The notes: generated by a model not told the origin, from the sequence alone. 64,000 nucleotides of DNA from Schlegelella_A sp036496385 (GCA_036496385.1 DASXLD010000006.1:1-64000); one strand, 5' to 3'; counted from the stretch's first letter, positions 44,014 through 51,839 are shown. Made by a program: numbers and translations.

Positions 44014-47000
44014 GCACGCCGGCCGAGAAGCTGCAAGCCGACATCGCCGCGATCGAAGCGAAGCGCGCGGCGCTCGGCGACGCCGTCGCCGACCTCGTGA
44101 TCGCGACGCTGAGCGCGCAGGCCGCTGCGCCCGCCCCCGCGCCGGCGCCGGCGCCGGCGCCGGTCGCCGAACAGGCGCTGCGCCAGGTCACGATCGTCTT
44201 CCTCGACGTCGTCGGCAGCACGCGGCTCAGCCAGCACCTCGACCCGGAAGCGATCCACGCGGTGATGGACGGCCTGCTCGCGCGCTGCACACTCGTCGTC
44301 GAAGCACACGGCGGCCGCGTCCTGCAGTACGCCGGCGACAGCGTCCTCGCCGCGTTCGGTGCCGACGAAGCGCGCGAGGACGATCCCGAGCGCGCCGTGC
44401 GCGCCGGGCTCGCGTTGCTCGAAGAAGGCAAGCTCCAGGGCGAGCACGTGCGGCGCGAGCATGGCCACGACGGCTTCGACGTTCGCGTCGGCGCGCATAC
44501 CGGCGGCGTCCTTCTCGGCGGCGGCGTCGACGACAAGGGAACGATCCGCGGCATCTCGGTCAGCATCGCGGCGCGCATGGAGCAGACGGCGCCGCCCGGG
44601 CGCATGCGGATCAGCCACGACACCTACCACGCGGTGCGCGGCGCCTTCGACGTGCAGCCGCAGCCGCCCTTGCAGGTCAAGGGCCGCGACGAGCCGATCC
44701 TCACGTACCTGGTCGAGCGCGCCCGGCCGCGCAGCTTTCGCTCCCGCGCCCGCGGCGTCGAGGGCGTGCAGACGCGCATGATCGGGCGCGAGCGCGAGCT
44801 GGCGCAGCTCGTCGCCGCGTTCGACGCCGTCGCCTCCGAGCGGCGCCTGCGCGCCGTCAGCGTCGTCGCCGATGCGGGCCTGGGCAAGAGCCGGCTGCTG
44901 CACGAATTCCAGAACGCGCTCGACGTGCATCCGCAGCCGTTCTGGCTGCTCCTCGGCCGCGCCGACCCGCAGACGCGGCTGCAGCCCTACGGTCTCTTGC
45001 GCGACGTCCTCGCCTGGCGGCTGCAGATCGGCGACGGCGACCCGGGCGACACGGCGCGCAACAAGCTCGTCTCCGGCCTGAAACCGTGGTTCGAAGAGCA
45101 CGGCGAGATGAACGCGCACCTGATCGGCCAGCTCATCGGCATGGACTTCGCCGACAGCCCGCATCTGCAAGGCGTGCTCACCGACGCTCGCCAGTTGCGC
45201 GACCGCGCCTTCAACGCGGCGACGCTGTTCCTGCGCCGGCTCGGCGCGCGCGACGCGTCGCCGGTCGTGCTGCTGCTCGACGACCTGCATTGGGCCGACG
45301 ACGGCTCGCTCGACTACATCGCGCACCTGCTGGCGAACGCGCCCGACCTCCCGCTCCTGCTCATCATGCTGACGCGGCCCGAGCTGCTCGAGCGCCGCGC
45401 GGAGTGGGGCGCCGGCGCTCCGCACCACGAACGCGCCGACCTCAGACCGCTGGTGCCAGCGCAGCAGGACGCCCTGACCGACGCGCTCCTCGCGCGTCTG
45501 CCCGATGCGCCGCAGGCCCTGCGCGATCTGATCACCGGCAATGCCGACGGCAATCCGTTCTACATGGAAGAGCTGGTGCAGATGCTGATCGACGACGGCG
45601 TCATCGTCGCCGCCGACCCCGAGCATTGGCGCGTGCTGACCGACAAGCTCGTCGCCGCGCACGTCCCGCCGACGCTCTCCGGCGTCCTGCAAGCCCGCCT
45701 CGACGCGCTCGACGCGCAAGACAAGCTCGCGCTGCAGAACGCGAGCATCGTCGGCCACGTGTTCTGGGACGGGGCGCTCGAAGCGATCGACCCGCGTTCG
45801 GTCGATTCGCTCGACGTGCTGCAGCGCAAGTCGCTGACCGAGCGTCGCGACAACATCACTTTCGAGGGCATCCGCGAGTACGGCTTCCAGCACCACCTGC
45901 TGCACCAGGTCACCTACGAGACGGTGCTGAGGGCGCAACGGCGCGCCGGCCACGCCAAGGCGGCACGCTGGCTGGCCGAACGGCTCGGCGATCGCTCGGG
46001 CGAATACCTCGCCCTGACCGCCGAGCACTACGAGCGGGCCGGCGACCAGGCCCAGGCGCTCGACTACTTCGAGCGCGCCGCGCGGGAAGCGCAGACACGC
46101 TACGCCAGCACCGCCGCGATGGCTTACCTGAAGCGCGCGCTGGCGATGCCGACGCTGACCGACCTGCGCCGCCGCGCCGCCTTGCTCGACCTGCAGTGCA
46201 GCGTCGCCGACATCCTCGGCGACCGCGCCGCGCAGGCGGCCGCGCTCGACGAGCGCGATCGCGTGGCCGAGCTGCTCGACGACGACGTGATGCGGGCTCG
46301 CGACCGGATCGGCCGCGCCCTGCTCGCCGACCGTGTCGGCGACTACGCCACGGCGGCAACGCTGGCCCGTGAAGCCTTGATCCTTGCCGAGCGTGTCGCG
46401 GATTCGCAAGCGGCGACCCTCGCGTTCGGCGAGCTGGCCTGGATCGACCAGATGCATGGGCGGTTAGACGAAGCCCGGGAAAACGCGCAGCGAGCCCTCG
46501 AGTGGGCCCGGCGACACCCGACCGACCTCTACCAGCAGCAGATGCTCACGGTGCTCGGAGCCATCGAAACCAAGACCCGCGATTTCGAGCGGGCGAGAGC
46601 CTACCTCGTCGAGGCCCGTACCGTCGCCCAGAAGGCTCGCAACCGTCGTACCGAGGGATCGATCCTCAGCGGGCTCGGCCTCCTGGCGCTTGCCGAGGGC
46701 GATGTGACGCTCGCGCGCCGCTGCTACGAGCTGGCGAGCAGCGCCGGCCACGATGTCGGTTCACCGTACCTCGAAGGCGGAGCGTTGTGGGGGGTGGGTA
46801 CCGCCCTGGCGATGACGAGCGAGCCCGCTTCGGCGCTGCCGCCGCTGCGCGAGGCGGTGCGCCTGTACGCCCTCGTCGGCAACCGCCTCGAGGTGGCACG
46901 CTGCCGCCTGGCGCAAGGCGGAGTGCTCGCCGCGATCGGCGACTGGCCGGCGGCCAAGGAGGCGTATCGACAAAGCCTCGAGACGTTCGCCGAGTTCGGC

Positions 47001-47345
47001 AGCGACTCGGACCGTCTCGAGGCGCTGGGCCGCCTGGCTCGCGACCAGCTGGCGCACGGCGAGGCCTCGGCCGCTCTCGCCAACGTCGAAGAGGCGCTGG
47101 CTCTGCGCGCGAGCGGCGTGCAGCCCGAAGGTCTGTGGGCCGACATGCGCGTGGCGCTGGCCTGCCACGTCGTCCTCGCGGCCGCGGGCGAACCGACACG
47201 TGCGCTCGAAGCGCTGGCGACGGCGCACACGACGCTGATGGCGGCGGCCGATCGGATCGGCGACGCAGCGGCGCGCACCCGCGTGCTTCACGACATCCCG
47301 GAGCATCGGATGCTCGTCGAGGCCTGGGCACGGCTGCAGGGCTGA
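44010..47345 (+). CDS. class III adenylate cyclase-ATPase-TPR signalling protein
   Basis: An 1111-residue cytoplasmic multidomain protein. Residues 1-50: coiled segment and (AP)n linker. About 55-225: class III nucleotidyl cyclase with metal Asp residues in VTIVFLDVVGSTRLS and LQYAGDSVLAAFG. From about 256: AAA/STAND-type ATPase beginning MIGRERELAQLVAAF, with P-loop VVADAGLGKSRLL and Walker B VVLLLDDLHWADDGS. About 640-1100: TPR-like helical repeats (ALDYFERAAREAQ, ARENAQRALEWAR, AKEAYRQSLETFA). The architecture is known; the signal sensed is not. GTG start overlaps the slipin remnant; no promoter of its own is evident. Confidence 0.85.
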   Translation: MSTPAEKLQADIAAIEAKRAALGDAVADLVIATLSAQAAAPAPAPAPAPAPVAEQALRQVTIVFLDVVGSTRLSQHLDPEAIHAVMDGLLARCTLVVEAHGGRVLQYAGDSVLAAFGADEAREDDPERAVRAGLALLEEGKLQGEHVRREHGHDGFDVRVGAHTGGVLLGGGVDDKGTIRGISVSIAARMEQTAPPGRMRISHDTYHAVRGAFDVQPQPPLQVKGRDEPILTYLVERARPRSFRSRARGVEGVQTRMIGRERELAQLVAAFDAVASERRLRAVSVVADAGLGKSRLLHEFQNALDVHPQPFWLLLGRADPQTRLQPYGLLRDVLAWRLQIGDGDPGDTARNKLVSGLKPWFEEHGEMNAHLIGQLIGMDFADSPHLQGVLTDARQLRDRAFNAATLFLRRLGARDASPVVLLLDDLHWADDGSLDYIAHLLANAPDLPLLLIMLTRPELLERRAEWGAGAPHHERADLRPLVPAQQDALTDALLARLPDAPQALRDLITGNADGNPFYMEELVQMLIDDGVIVAADPEHWRVLTDKLVAAHVPPTLSGVLQARLDALDAQDKLALQNASIVGHVFWDGALEAIDPRSVDSLDVLQRKSLTERRDNITFEGIREYGFQHHLLHQVTYETVLRAQRRAGHAKAARWLAERLGDRSGEYLALTAEHYERAGDQAQALDYFERAAREAQTRYASTAAMAYLKRALAMPTLTDLRRRAALLDLQCSVADILGDRAAQAAALDERDRVAELLDDDVMRARDRIGRALLADRVGDYATAATLAREALILAERVADSQAATLAFGELAWIDQMHGRLDEARENAQRALEWARRHPTDLYQQQMLTVLGAIETKTRDFERARAYLVEARTVAQKARNRRTEGSILSGLGLLALAEGDVTLARRCYELASSAGHDVGSPYLEGGALWGVGTALAMTSEPASALPPLREAVRLYALVGNRLEVARCRLAQGGVLAAIGDWPAAKEAYRQSLETFAEFGSDSDRLEALGRLARDQLAHGEASAALANVEEALALRASGVQPEGLWADMRVALACHVVLAAAGEPTRALEALATAHTTLMAAADRIGDAAARTRVLHDIPEHRMLVEAWARLQG
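44139..44162 (+). repeat. hexanucleotide tandem repeat in the cyclase linker
   Basis: Four exact copies of GCGCCG encode part of an Ala-Pro linker between the N-terminal coil and the cyclase domain. Copy-number changes would keep the frame and only alter linker length. Confidence 0.8.
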
Positions 47346-47380
47346 CTGCTCCGCTCCGCAACCGGCCCGACGAGCCGATC

Positions 47381-47788
47381 TCAGGGCGAGCGAGCCGGCA
47401 ACAAGCCTTTCACCTGTTCGGCCATGCGCTTGCCGCTGGTACCCGGCGGGAAGTACCCGGCGTAGCGCCCTTGCGCGTCGAGCACATAGATGAACGACGT
47501 GTGATCGATCAGGTACCTATCCGTACCGCGCACCGGCACCTTCTCGTAGAAGACCTTGTATGAGAGAGCGACCTGACGAACCTCGGCCTCCGTCCCGCCG
47601 AGGGCCGCGAAGCGCGGGTTGAAGCTTTGCGCATAGCGGCCGATGAGCTCCGGCTTGTCGCGCAGCGGGTCGAGCGTGACGAAGACCGGCTGGACCTTGT
47701 CGCCTTCAGGGCCCAACACTTCGATCGCGGCCGCGATGTTGCTGAGGTCGGTCGGGCATGCATCGGGGCAGAAGGGCATCCCGCTCAA
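47381..47788 (-). pseudogene. 5-prime-truncated SCO1/SenC family gene
   Basis: The frame encodes about 130 residues of an SCO copper chaperone: FCPDACPTDLSNIAAAIEVL (copper-binding Cys pair), VQPVFVTLDPLRDKPELIGRY, and the third ligand His in RYLIDHTSFIYVLDAQGRYAG. Homology begins abruptly at the FCPDAC motif; the signal anchor and first strand of the thioredoxin fold (about 60-90 residues) are missing, and an in-frame TAG lies just upstream. The TTG at 47788 is unlikely to be a real start. Normal SCO proteins assist cytochrome oxidase assembly; no oxidase genes are near. Confidence 0.75.
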
Positions 47789-47807
47789 GACTCTGAATTT
47801 CTAGAAT

Positions 47808-47999
47808 CTAGGCCGCCTTCTTGCGCCTGAACGGGTAGAAAGCTTGGCCCCAGAACCCGGCCGGAATGTCCTCGTTGGACAGGCCGTAGGTCTCGGGCCA
47901 CTTTTCCTCCGGATAGTGGTGAGTGCCGAACATCTTGTCGATCCACGGAAAGTGGATCGCAAAGTTCTTGTCGATGGCCTCTTCCTGCGACGTGTGGTG
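47808..47999 (-). pseudogene. 3-prime remnant of a sterol desaturase/fatty acid hydroxylase gene
   Basis: The minus strand reads, without interruption, HHTSQEEAIDKNFAIHFPWI, DKMFGTHHYPEEKWPETYGL, SNEDIPAGFWGQAFYPFRRK, KAA and TAG (63 codons). HHTSQEEAIDKNFA with FPWIDKMFGT is the C-terminal His-box region of bacterial sterol-desaturase-like membrane hydroxylases. One codon further upstream a TGA ends the frame, so the rest is missing. The fragment lies about 20 bases from the truncated end of the sco gene, marking a deletion or rearrangement junction between them. Confidence 0.75.
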
Positions 48000-48218
48000 C
48001 CTTCACGTCCGCGGACACCTTGGCAAACGACCCACGTTGCGGGCTGCCCCGGTTCGAAAGCACGGTCTCAAACCGTCCGCTGGAAGGGAGGCAAATTTTT
48101 TGGGTACTTGCCTCCAGACAAACGCTGAATTCGAGAATCCGTGCGGCCTCCTGGCCGATGTTCAAGTGGCCCAGCGCCGCTGTTGCTGCGGCAGCTTCGG
48201 TGCTCGCAGGCACATCGC
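48000..48218. other. unassigned stretch with an inverted repeat
   Basis: No gene is recognisable in this 219-base stretch. It holds GGAGGCAA (48087-48094) and TTGCCTCC (48108-48115), perfect 8-base arms around an AT-rich 13-base loop. A 15-base sequence, AAGCACGGTCTCAAA (48058-48072), recurs inverted at 48898-48912. Composition is lower in GC than the core genome. Confidence 0.4.
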
Positions 48219-48503
48219 TCAGGCAGCGAGTCGCAGCTTGACCGTGCGCCCCGCTCGGGTGGCAAGGGTTACCAGCATGTCAAGACTGAACTTCTCGTGT
48301 TTGCCGCGCACGAGATCGGACACGCGCGACTGCGTCACGCCGAGTTCCCCGGCGGCCTGCGCTTGCGTCCAGCCCCTGGTCGCGATCAGCTTGCGCAACG
48401 CCACCATCAGTTCGGCCCGCAACGTCAGCACCGCGACTTCTTCGGGTAGAAATCCGAGGTCGGCGAACACATTGCCGGACGACTTGGTGATTCTGGACTT
48501 CAT
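48219..48503 (-). CDS. higA: HigA-like XRE antitoxin
   Basis: A 94-residue helix-turn-helix protein. FADLGFLPEEVAVLTLRAEL precedes an XRE domain: RGWTQAQAAGELGVTQSRVSDLVRGKHEKFSLDMLVTLAT read in order. This is the group partnered with Gp49/HigB-type toxins. Its ATG at 48503 overlaps the toxin stop (ATGA), so synthesis is coupled. It presumably binds the operator at 48827-48844 alone or with the toxin. Confidence 0.88.
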   Translation of the reverse strand: MKSRITKSSGNVFADLGFLPEEVAVLTLRAELMVALRKLIATRGWTQAQAAGELGVTQSRVSDLVRGKHEKFSLDMLVTLATRAGRTVKLRLAA

Positions 48504-48817
48504 CTCTTTGCAACCTCTGCGTATCGCTTCGCTGCCAATTCGATATCCGATTGCGCTGTGCGTAGCGTCTTCTTGCCGAATGCGTGCAATACATAAACCG
48601 CGTCGGTGAACTTCGCGACGTAGAGCACTCGCCACGCTCCGCCGCTGCGAATGCGAATTTCGCTGACGCCAGCACCAATGCCGTTCATCGGCTTCCAATC
48701 GGACGGTTCGAGTCCGTTCTGGACTTGCCAAAGTTCGAACCCTGCGTTGCGCTTCGCCTCCGTCGGAAACCGCGACAGGTCGGCGAGACTCGTGCCGACG
48801 AAGCGAAGCTCCTTCAT
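48500..48817 (-). CDS. higB: HigB/RelE-type toxin (phage Gp49-like)
   Basis: A 105-residue toxin of the RelE superfamily. MKELRFVGTSLADLSRFP, the conserved QNGLEPSDWKPM, VSEIRIRSGGAWRVLYVAKF and AVYVLHAFGKKTLRTAQSDI match the Gp49/HigB pattern; the basic residues and KKT stretch would form the mRNA-cleaving site at the ribosome. Toxin-first order is normal for higBA. The ATG sits 7 bases after GATAAT with no Shine-Dalgarno. Confidence 0.9.
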   Translation of the reverse strand: MKELRFVGTSLADLSRFPTEAKRNAGFELWQVQNGLEPSDWKPMNGIGAGVSEIRIRSGGAWRVLYVAKFTDAVYVLHAFGKKTLRTAQSDIELAAKRYAEVAKR

Positions 48818-48824
48818 CGGCCTG

Positions 48825-48853
48825 ATTATCTAAGTTCTTAGATACGCCGTCAA
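48825..48853 (-). promoter_or_regulatory. higBA promoter and palindromic operator
   Basis: On the minus strand TTGACG (48853-48848), 17 bases, GATAAT (48830-48825), then 7 bases to the higB ATG. Within it TATCTAAG-TT-CTTAGATA (48827-48844) is a perfect 18-base operator overlapping the -10. This is an autorepressed toxin-antitoxin promoter by every visible criterion. Confidence 0.8.
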
Positions 48854-49060
48854 GCAGCGCCGATCGACGTCGGTGAGGTGCCCACCTCGGCAAGCACTTT
48901 GAGACCGTGCTTCGTGACGACGGCCGGCGGCTTGAGCGCCATGCCGCTCGGTCGCTTCTTGCCTGCTTCCCACTTCTGCACCATGGATTCGCTGGTTGTT
49001 CAGGTAGCGCGCGAATAGAGGCTGACTGACGTGCGCCTGCTCGCGGATCCTCTTGGTCTT
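48850..49060 (-). pseudogene. frameshifted XRE-family antitoxin (NadS/HigA2-like)
   Basis: One frame gives KTKRIREQAHVSQPLFARYL (from about 49060) and the next gives ESMVQKWEAGKKRPSG, then MALK and VVTKHGLKVLAEVG, ending in TGA at 48852-48850. Together they form the typical VSQPxFARYLNVSESMVQKWEAG helix-turn-helix. The junction CTGAACAACCAGCGAATCC contains one extra base relative to the expected codons, breaking the domain. Its partner toxin is absent. The stop codon overlaps the higB -35. Confidence 0.7.
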
Positions 49061-49294
49061 TATCCGTGCGATCGGTGGTATGGTCGCCACGCAGAATCGT
49101 CGAATCCGCGCATCGTGGCCTTGGCGATGGAACCGGCGCGGTGCAACAATCAGCCGGTTCCCGTGCTTTTGGGCTGCGATTCGGCTCGAGGCGGCATCAC
49201 ATCGTTTCCGTTGCCGTTGATCCGTCTCGCCGGCCAAGCGCCTTCAGCAACACCTCGCGGCGCCGATATCGACGGTACGAGGTTGGGCTTCGAC

Positions 49295-49540
49295 ATGGCG
49301 CGTGCAATTTTTCCTTCCCTGTTCCTCGCCGTCCTGATGGCGGTCCACGCCGTCGCTGCTGCGGCAGGCGACCGCCCGGCGAGCAATACATTCATGCTCC
49401 TCGCCGCCGCACCGGCGCGTCCTGCGCCGCAGTCGATGCCATCGAACGGTGTCGGCATCGGGCCCGGCAAACCCGTGGTCAGCAACCCCTATCAGGTTCC
49501 CTTGCTCCAGAACGCCGGATCGCTGCGAGGTGCGCGCTAG
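49295..49540 (+). CDS. possible small exported protein
   Basis: An 81-residue frame from ATG 49295 starts with a plausible signal peptide (ARAIFPSLFLAVLMAVHAVAAAA) and continues as a Pro/Ala-rich chain ending PYQVPLLQNAGSLRGAR. I recognise no family. The region 49061-49294 upstream shows no other gene. It borders the degraded zone, so it could also be a remnant. The longer frame from 49031 has no supportable start. Confidence 0.35.
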   Translation: MARAIFPSLFLAVLMAVHAVAAAAGDRPASNTFMLLAAAPARPAPQSMPSNGVGIGPGKPVVSNPYQVPLLQNAGSLRGAR

Positions 49541-49621
49541 AGCCCCTGCTGGCTGCACGCTGATGCTCGCGGCGCGGAACGAGGCGCGTCATCATCGGGC
49601 CTCCTCACCGCAGAGAACGCC

Positions 49622-49759
49622 ATGGCCACGTTGCCCGGCCTGCCGCAGACCGACGAGCCGGAACCCGACGCCTTGCCGGTCGAGCCCGATGACGGCACGA
49701 CCCTCCCCGGGCGTCCGGCCGAGCCCGGGCACGTGCCCGTCGAGCCGCAGCGGGCATAG
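49622..49759 (+). CDS. possible 45-residue acidic proline-rich protein
   Basis: ATG 49622 to TAG 49759 encodes MATLPGLPQTDEPEPDALP, continuing with VEPDDGTTLPGRPAEPGHVP. It resembles the short acidic Pro/Glu-rich proteins common in beta- and gammaproteobacteria, which have no known function. GAGAA lies before the ATG. Composition is biased enough that chance cannot be excluded. Confidence 0.4.
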   Translation: MATLPGLPQTDEPEPDALPVEPDDGTTLPGRPAEPGHVPVEPQRA

Positions 49760-49838
49760 CGCCCGCTTTTGGAGCGGCCGCGCCGCCTCGGTGCACAATG
49801 CCCGACGCGCCGGCCCCCGGCGCCGGAGCTGATCGCCG

Positions 49839-50318
49839 ATGGTTCGAGTCTGGGCTTTCGTGTTCGCGCTCTTGGCCGCCCTCGTCTTCGCGGCCTGGGC
49901 CTCGGACTTCGTGACCATGCAGGGCGAACGAACGGTCTACACCGCCGAGTGCGCCGACGGCAGCTGGGACGGCGATCGCTGCAGCGGCCGGGTGAAGGCA
50001 GGAAACCGCTACCGCTACCGTGCGCTGAAGCCGCACAACGAGGTGATCTTCTGGACCGTCGGCTCGAAAGAGCCCTCGGGCAAGTTCAACGACTGCCAAA
50101 TCGAGGACGGTCGCAACTGGATCTGCAAGGCTTGCGCCGAAGCTTCGCGCTCGGTCACGCTGCAGATGGCGCATGGCAAGCCGGTGCCGATCGCCGATGC
50201 GACGACCGGCGCGGTGCGGCCGCTTCGCGCCGTCTCGAAGTGGCGCTGGCTGCTGCTCCAGCGCGGCTACACCGCGGGCCGGCCAGTGCCACCGGCAGCA
50301 GCGACGGCAACCGGCTGA
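49839..50318 (+). CDS. membrane-anchored protein of unknown function
   Basis: A 159-residue protein with an N-terminal transmembrane or signal-anchor segment (VWAFVFALLAALVFAAWA). A small domain follows: ERTVYTAECADGSWDGDRCSG, YRYRALKPHNEVIFWTVG, FNDCQIEDGRNWICKAC and SVTLQMAHG. Four or five cysteines in the domain suggest disulfides and hence an extracytoplasmic location. GGAGCTGATC precedes the ATG. I do not know a name for the family. It is convergent with the EamA gene. Confidence 0.65.
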   Translation: MVRVWAFVFALLAALVFAAWASDFVTMQGERTVYTAECADGSWDGDRCSGRVKAGNRYRYRALKPHNEVIFWTVGSKEPSGKFNDCQIEDGRNWICKACAEASRSVTLQMAHGKPVPIADATTGAVRPLRAVSKWRWLLLQRGYTAGRPVPPAAATATG

Positions 50319-50379
50319 GCAGCGCTTCGCGCGCGCGAAGCCGAAGCCATCGCCATCGAGGGCGCGTCTGCGACGCCAT

Positions 50380-51291
50380 TCAGGGACGCGGCGCCGGCTC
50401 CGCCGCGCTGACCTCGCGGCGTGGATGGCGCGGCGCCAGCACACCGGTCGCGAGCGCGGTGCCGAGAAAGATCACCGCGCAGCCGACGACGATCGGCAGC
50501 GTCACGCGCTCGCCGAGAAAGATGCCGCCCCAGAGCACGGCGAAGAGCGGAATGAGGTAGGTCACAGCGACCGCGTTGGTTGGCCCGGCGTTGGCGATGA
50601 GACGAAAGTACAGGATGTAGGCGAACCCGGTCGCGAAGATCGCGAGCAGCCCGGCGGCGAGCCACGCGTGCGGCGGCGCGGCAACGGCCGGCCACCACAG
50701 CAACGCCGGCACCGCGAGCAGGATCGCGGCGGCGAGCTGGCTGCCGGCGGCGACGGCGAGCGGCGGCACGCCGCCGAGCCGGCGCTTCGTGAGACTCGGC
50801 GCGATCGCATACGACAGCGTCGCCAGCAGGCACGCGGCGATCGCCCAGGTCGAGCCTCCGGGCTTGAAGTCGGCCTTGTCCCAGCCGATCCAGAGCACGC
50901 CGGCGAAGCCGATCGCGAGACCGACGATGCGCGGCGTCGTCATGCGATCGCCGAGCCAGCGCCATGCGACGACGGCGGCGAAGAGCGGCGTCGCCGAGTT
51001 GAGGATCGCCGAGAGGCCGGCCGTGATCGAGAGCGCCGCGTACGCGAAGCAGAGGAACGGCAGCGCCGAGTTCAGGATGCCGACGAGCGCGATCGCCCGC
51101 CAATGCGCACGCAGCGCGCCGAGATCGCCGCGGACGGCGAGCATCGGAACGAGGAGAAGAGTCGCACCGCCGACGCGAACGAAGACCAGCGCGATCGGCC
51201 CGAACGCCGGCGCGGCGATCCGCATGAAGAGGAAGGCCGCGCCCCAGAGTGCGGCAAGGACGACGAGCTCGACGACGTCGCGCGACCTCAA
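50380..51291 (-). CDS. EamA/DMT-family transporter
   Basis: A 303-residue inner-membrane protein with ten hydrophobic helices in two EamA repeats: VVLAALWGAAFLFMRIAAPA to GVLWIGW, and WAIAACLLATLSYAIAPSL to VVGCAVIFLGTAL. The TTG start at 51291 has GGAG 6 bases upstream and overlaps the ogt stop by 4 bases (TTGA), so it is the last gene of the ada-alkA/ogt operon. Substrates of DMT exporters range from amino acids to nucleobases; the operon hints at a damage-related metabolite, which is speculation. Confidence 0.85.
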   Translation of the reverse strand: MRSRDVVELVVLAALWGAAFLFMRIAAPAFGPIALVFVRVGGATLLLVPMLAVRGDLGALRAHWRAIALVGILNSALPFLCFAYAALSITAGLSAILNSATPLFAAVVAWRWLGDRMTTPRIVGLAIGFAGVLWIGWDKADFKPGGSTWAIAACLLATLSYAIAPSLTKRRLGGVPPLAVAAGSQLAAAILLAVPALLWWPAVAAPPHAWLAAGLLAIFATGFAYILYFRLIANAGPTNAVAVTYLIPLFAVLWGGIFLGERVTLPIVVGCAVIFLGTALATGVLAPRHPRREVSAAEPAPRP

Positions 51292-51839
51292 TGCAGCTCC
51301 AGCTGCCGGCCGCCGCGCTCGCGGCTGACGCCCTCGGCCTCGATCCGCAGCAGCGACGCCTTGCGATCGAGGCCGCCGGCATAGCCGGTCAGTGCTCCGG
51401 AGCTGCCGACGACGCGATGGCAGGGCACGATGATCGACACCGGGTTGCGGCCGACCGCCGCGCCGACGGCACGGCTCGCCGAAGGTACGCCGAGCTCGCG
51501 CGCGATCTCGCCATAGCTCGAGGTCGCTCCCGGCGCGATGCGCAACAGCGCCCGCCAGACGGCGCACTGGAACTCGGTCCCTTGCAGGTCGAGCGGGACG
51601 TCGAAGTCAAAGGCCGCGCCGGCGAAATAGTCGCGCAGCTGCGCTGCGGTCGATGCCAACAGGGGATCGTCGTCGCGATCGGGGGCGTCGATATCGGCCG
51701 GGTGGTGCTTCTGCCGCTCGAACCAGGCACCGACGAGGCCGCGCCCGGTGCGCGCGAGCAGCATCGTGCCGAGCGGCGATGCGATGCGACATTGGGCGAC
51801 GACGGATTGGAGCAGGATGGGTTCACTCACGATGGTCAT
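51288..51839 (-). CDS. ogt: methylated-DNA-protein cysteine methyltransferase
   Basis: A 183-residue suicide enzyme that removes alkyl groups from O6-guanine. The acceptor Cys is in VSIIVPCHRVVGSSGALTGYAGG; AVWRALLRIAPGATSSYGEIAREL is the DNA-binding helix-turn-helix, followed by SRAVGAAVGRNP. The ATG overlaps the stop of the ada-alkA fusion (ATGA). It may supply the methyltransferase half that the fused Ada lacks. Confidence 0.94.
   Translation of the reverse strand: MTIVSEPILLQSVVAQCRIASPLGTMLLARTGRGLVGAWFERQKHHPADIDAPDRDDDPLLASTAAQLRDYFAGAAFDFDVPLDLQGTEFQCAVWRALLRIAPGATSSYGEIARELGVPSASRAVGAAVGRNPVSIIVPCHRVVGSSGALTGYAGGLDRKASLLRIEAEGVSRERGGRQLELH

Noticed and set aside
43908..46457. 849-codon antisense frame over the cyclase gene
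   Set aside because: Shadow of the cyclase codon pattern; no domain or start signal.
48087..48115. Inverted repeat as an IS terminal repeat
   Set aside because: Arms are only 29 bases apart end to end with no transposase between; more likely a small hairpin.
47785..48213. 142-codon minus-strand frame as a gene
   Set aside because: It runs out of frame through the desaturase remnant, has no domain, and its N-terminal part is unlike any protein I recognise.
43776..49060. tRNA-Asp as attachment site of an integrated element ending near 49 kb
   Set aside because: I saw no integrase and no second copy of the tRNA 3-prime end downstream; decay and deletion explain the interval better.
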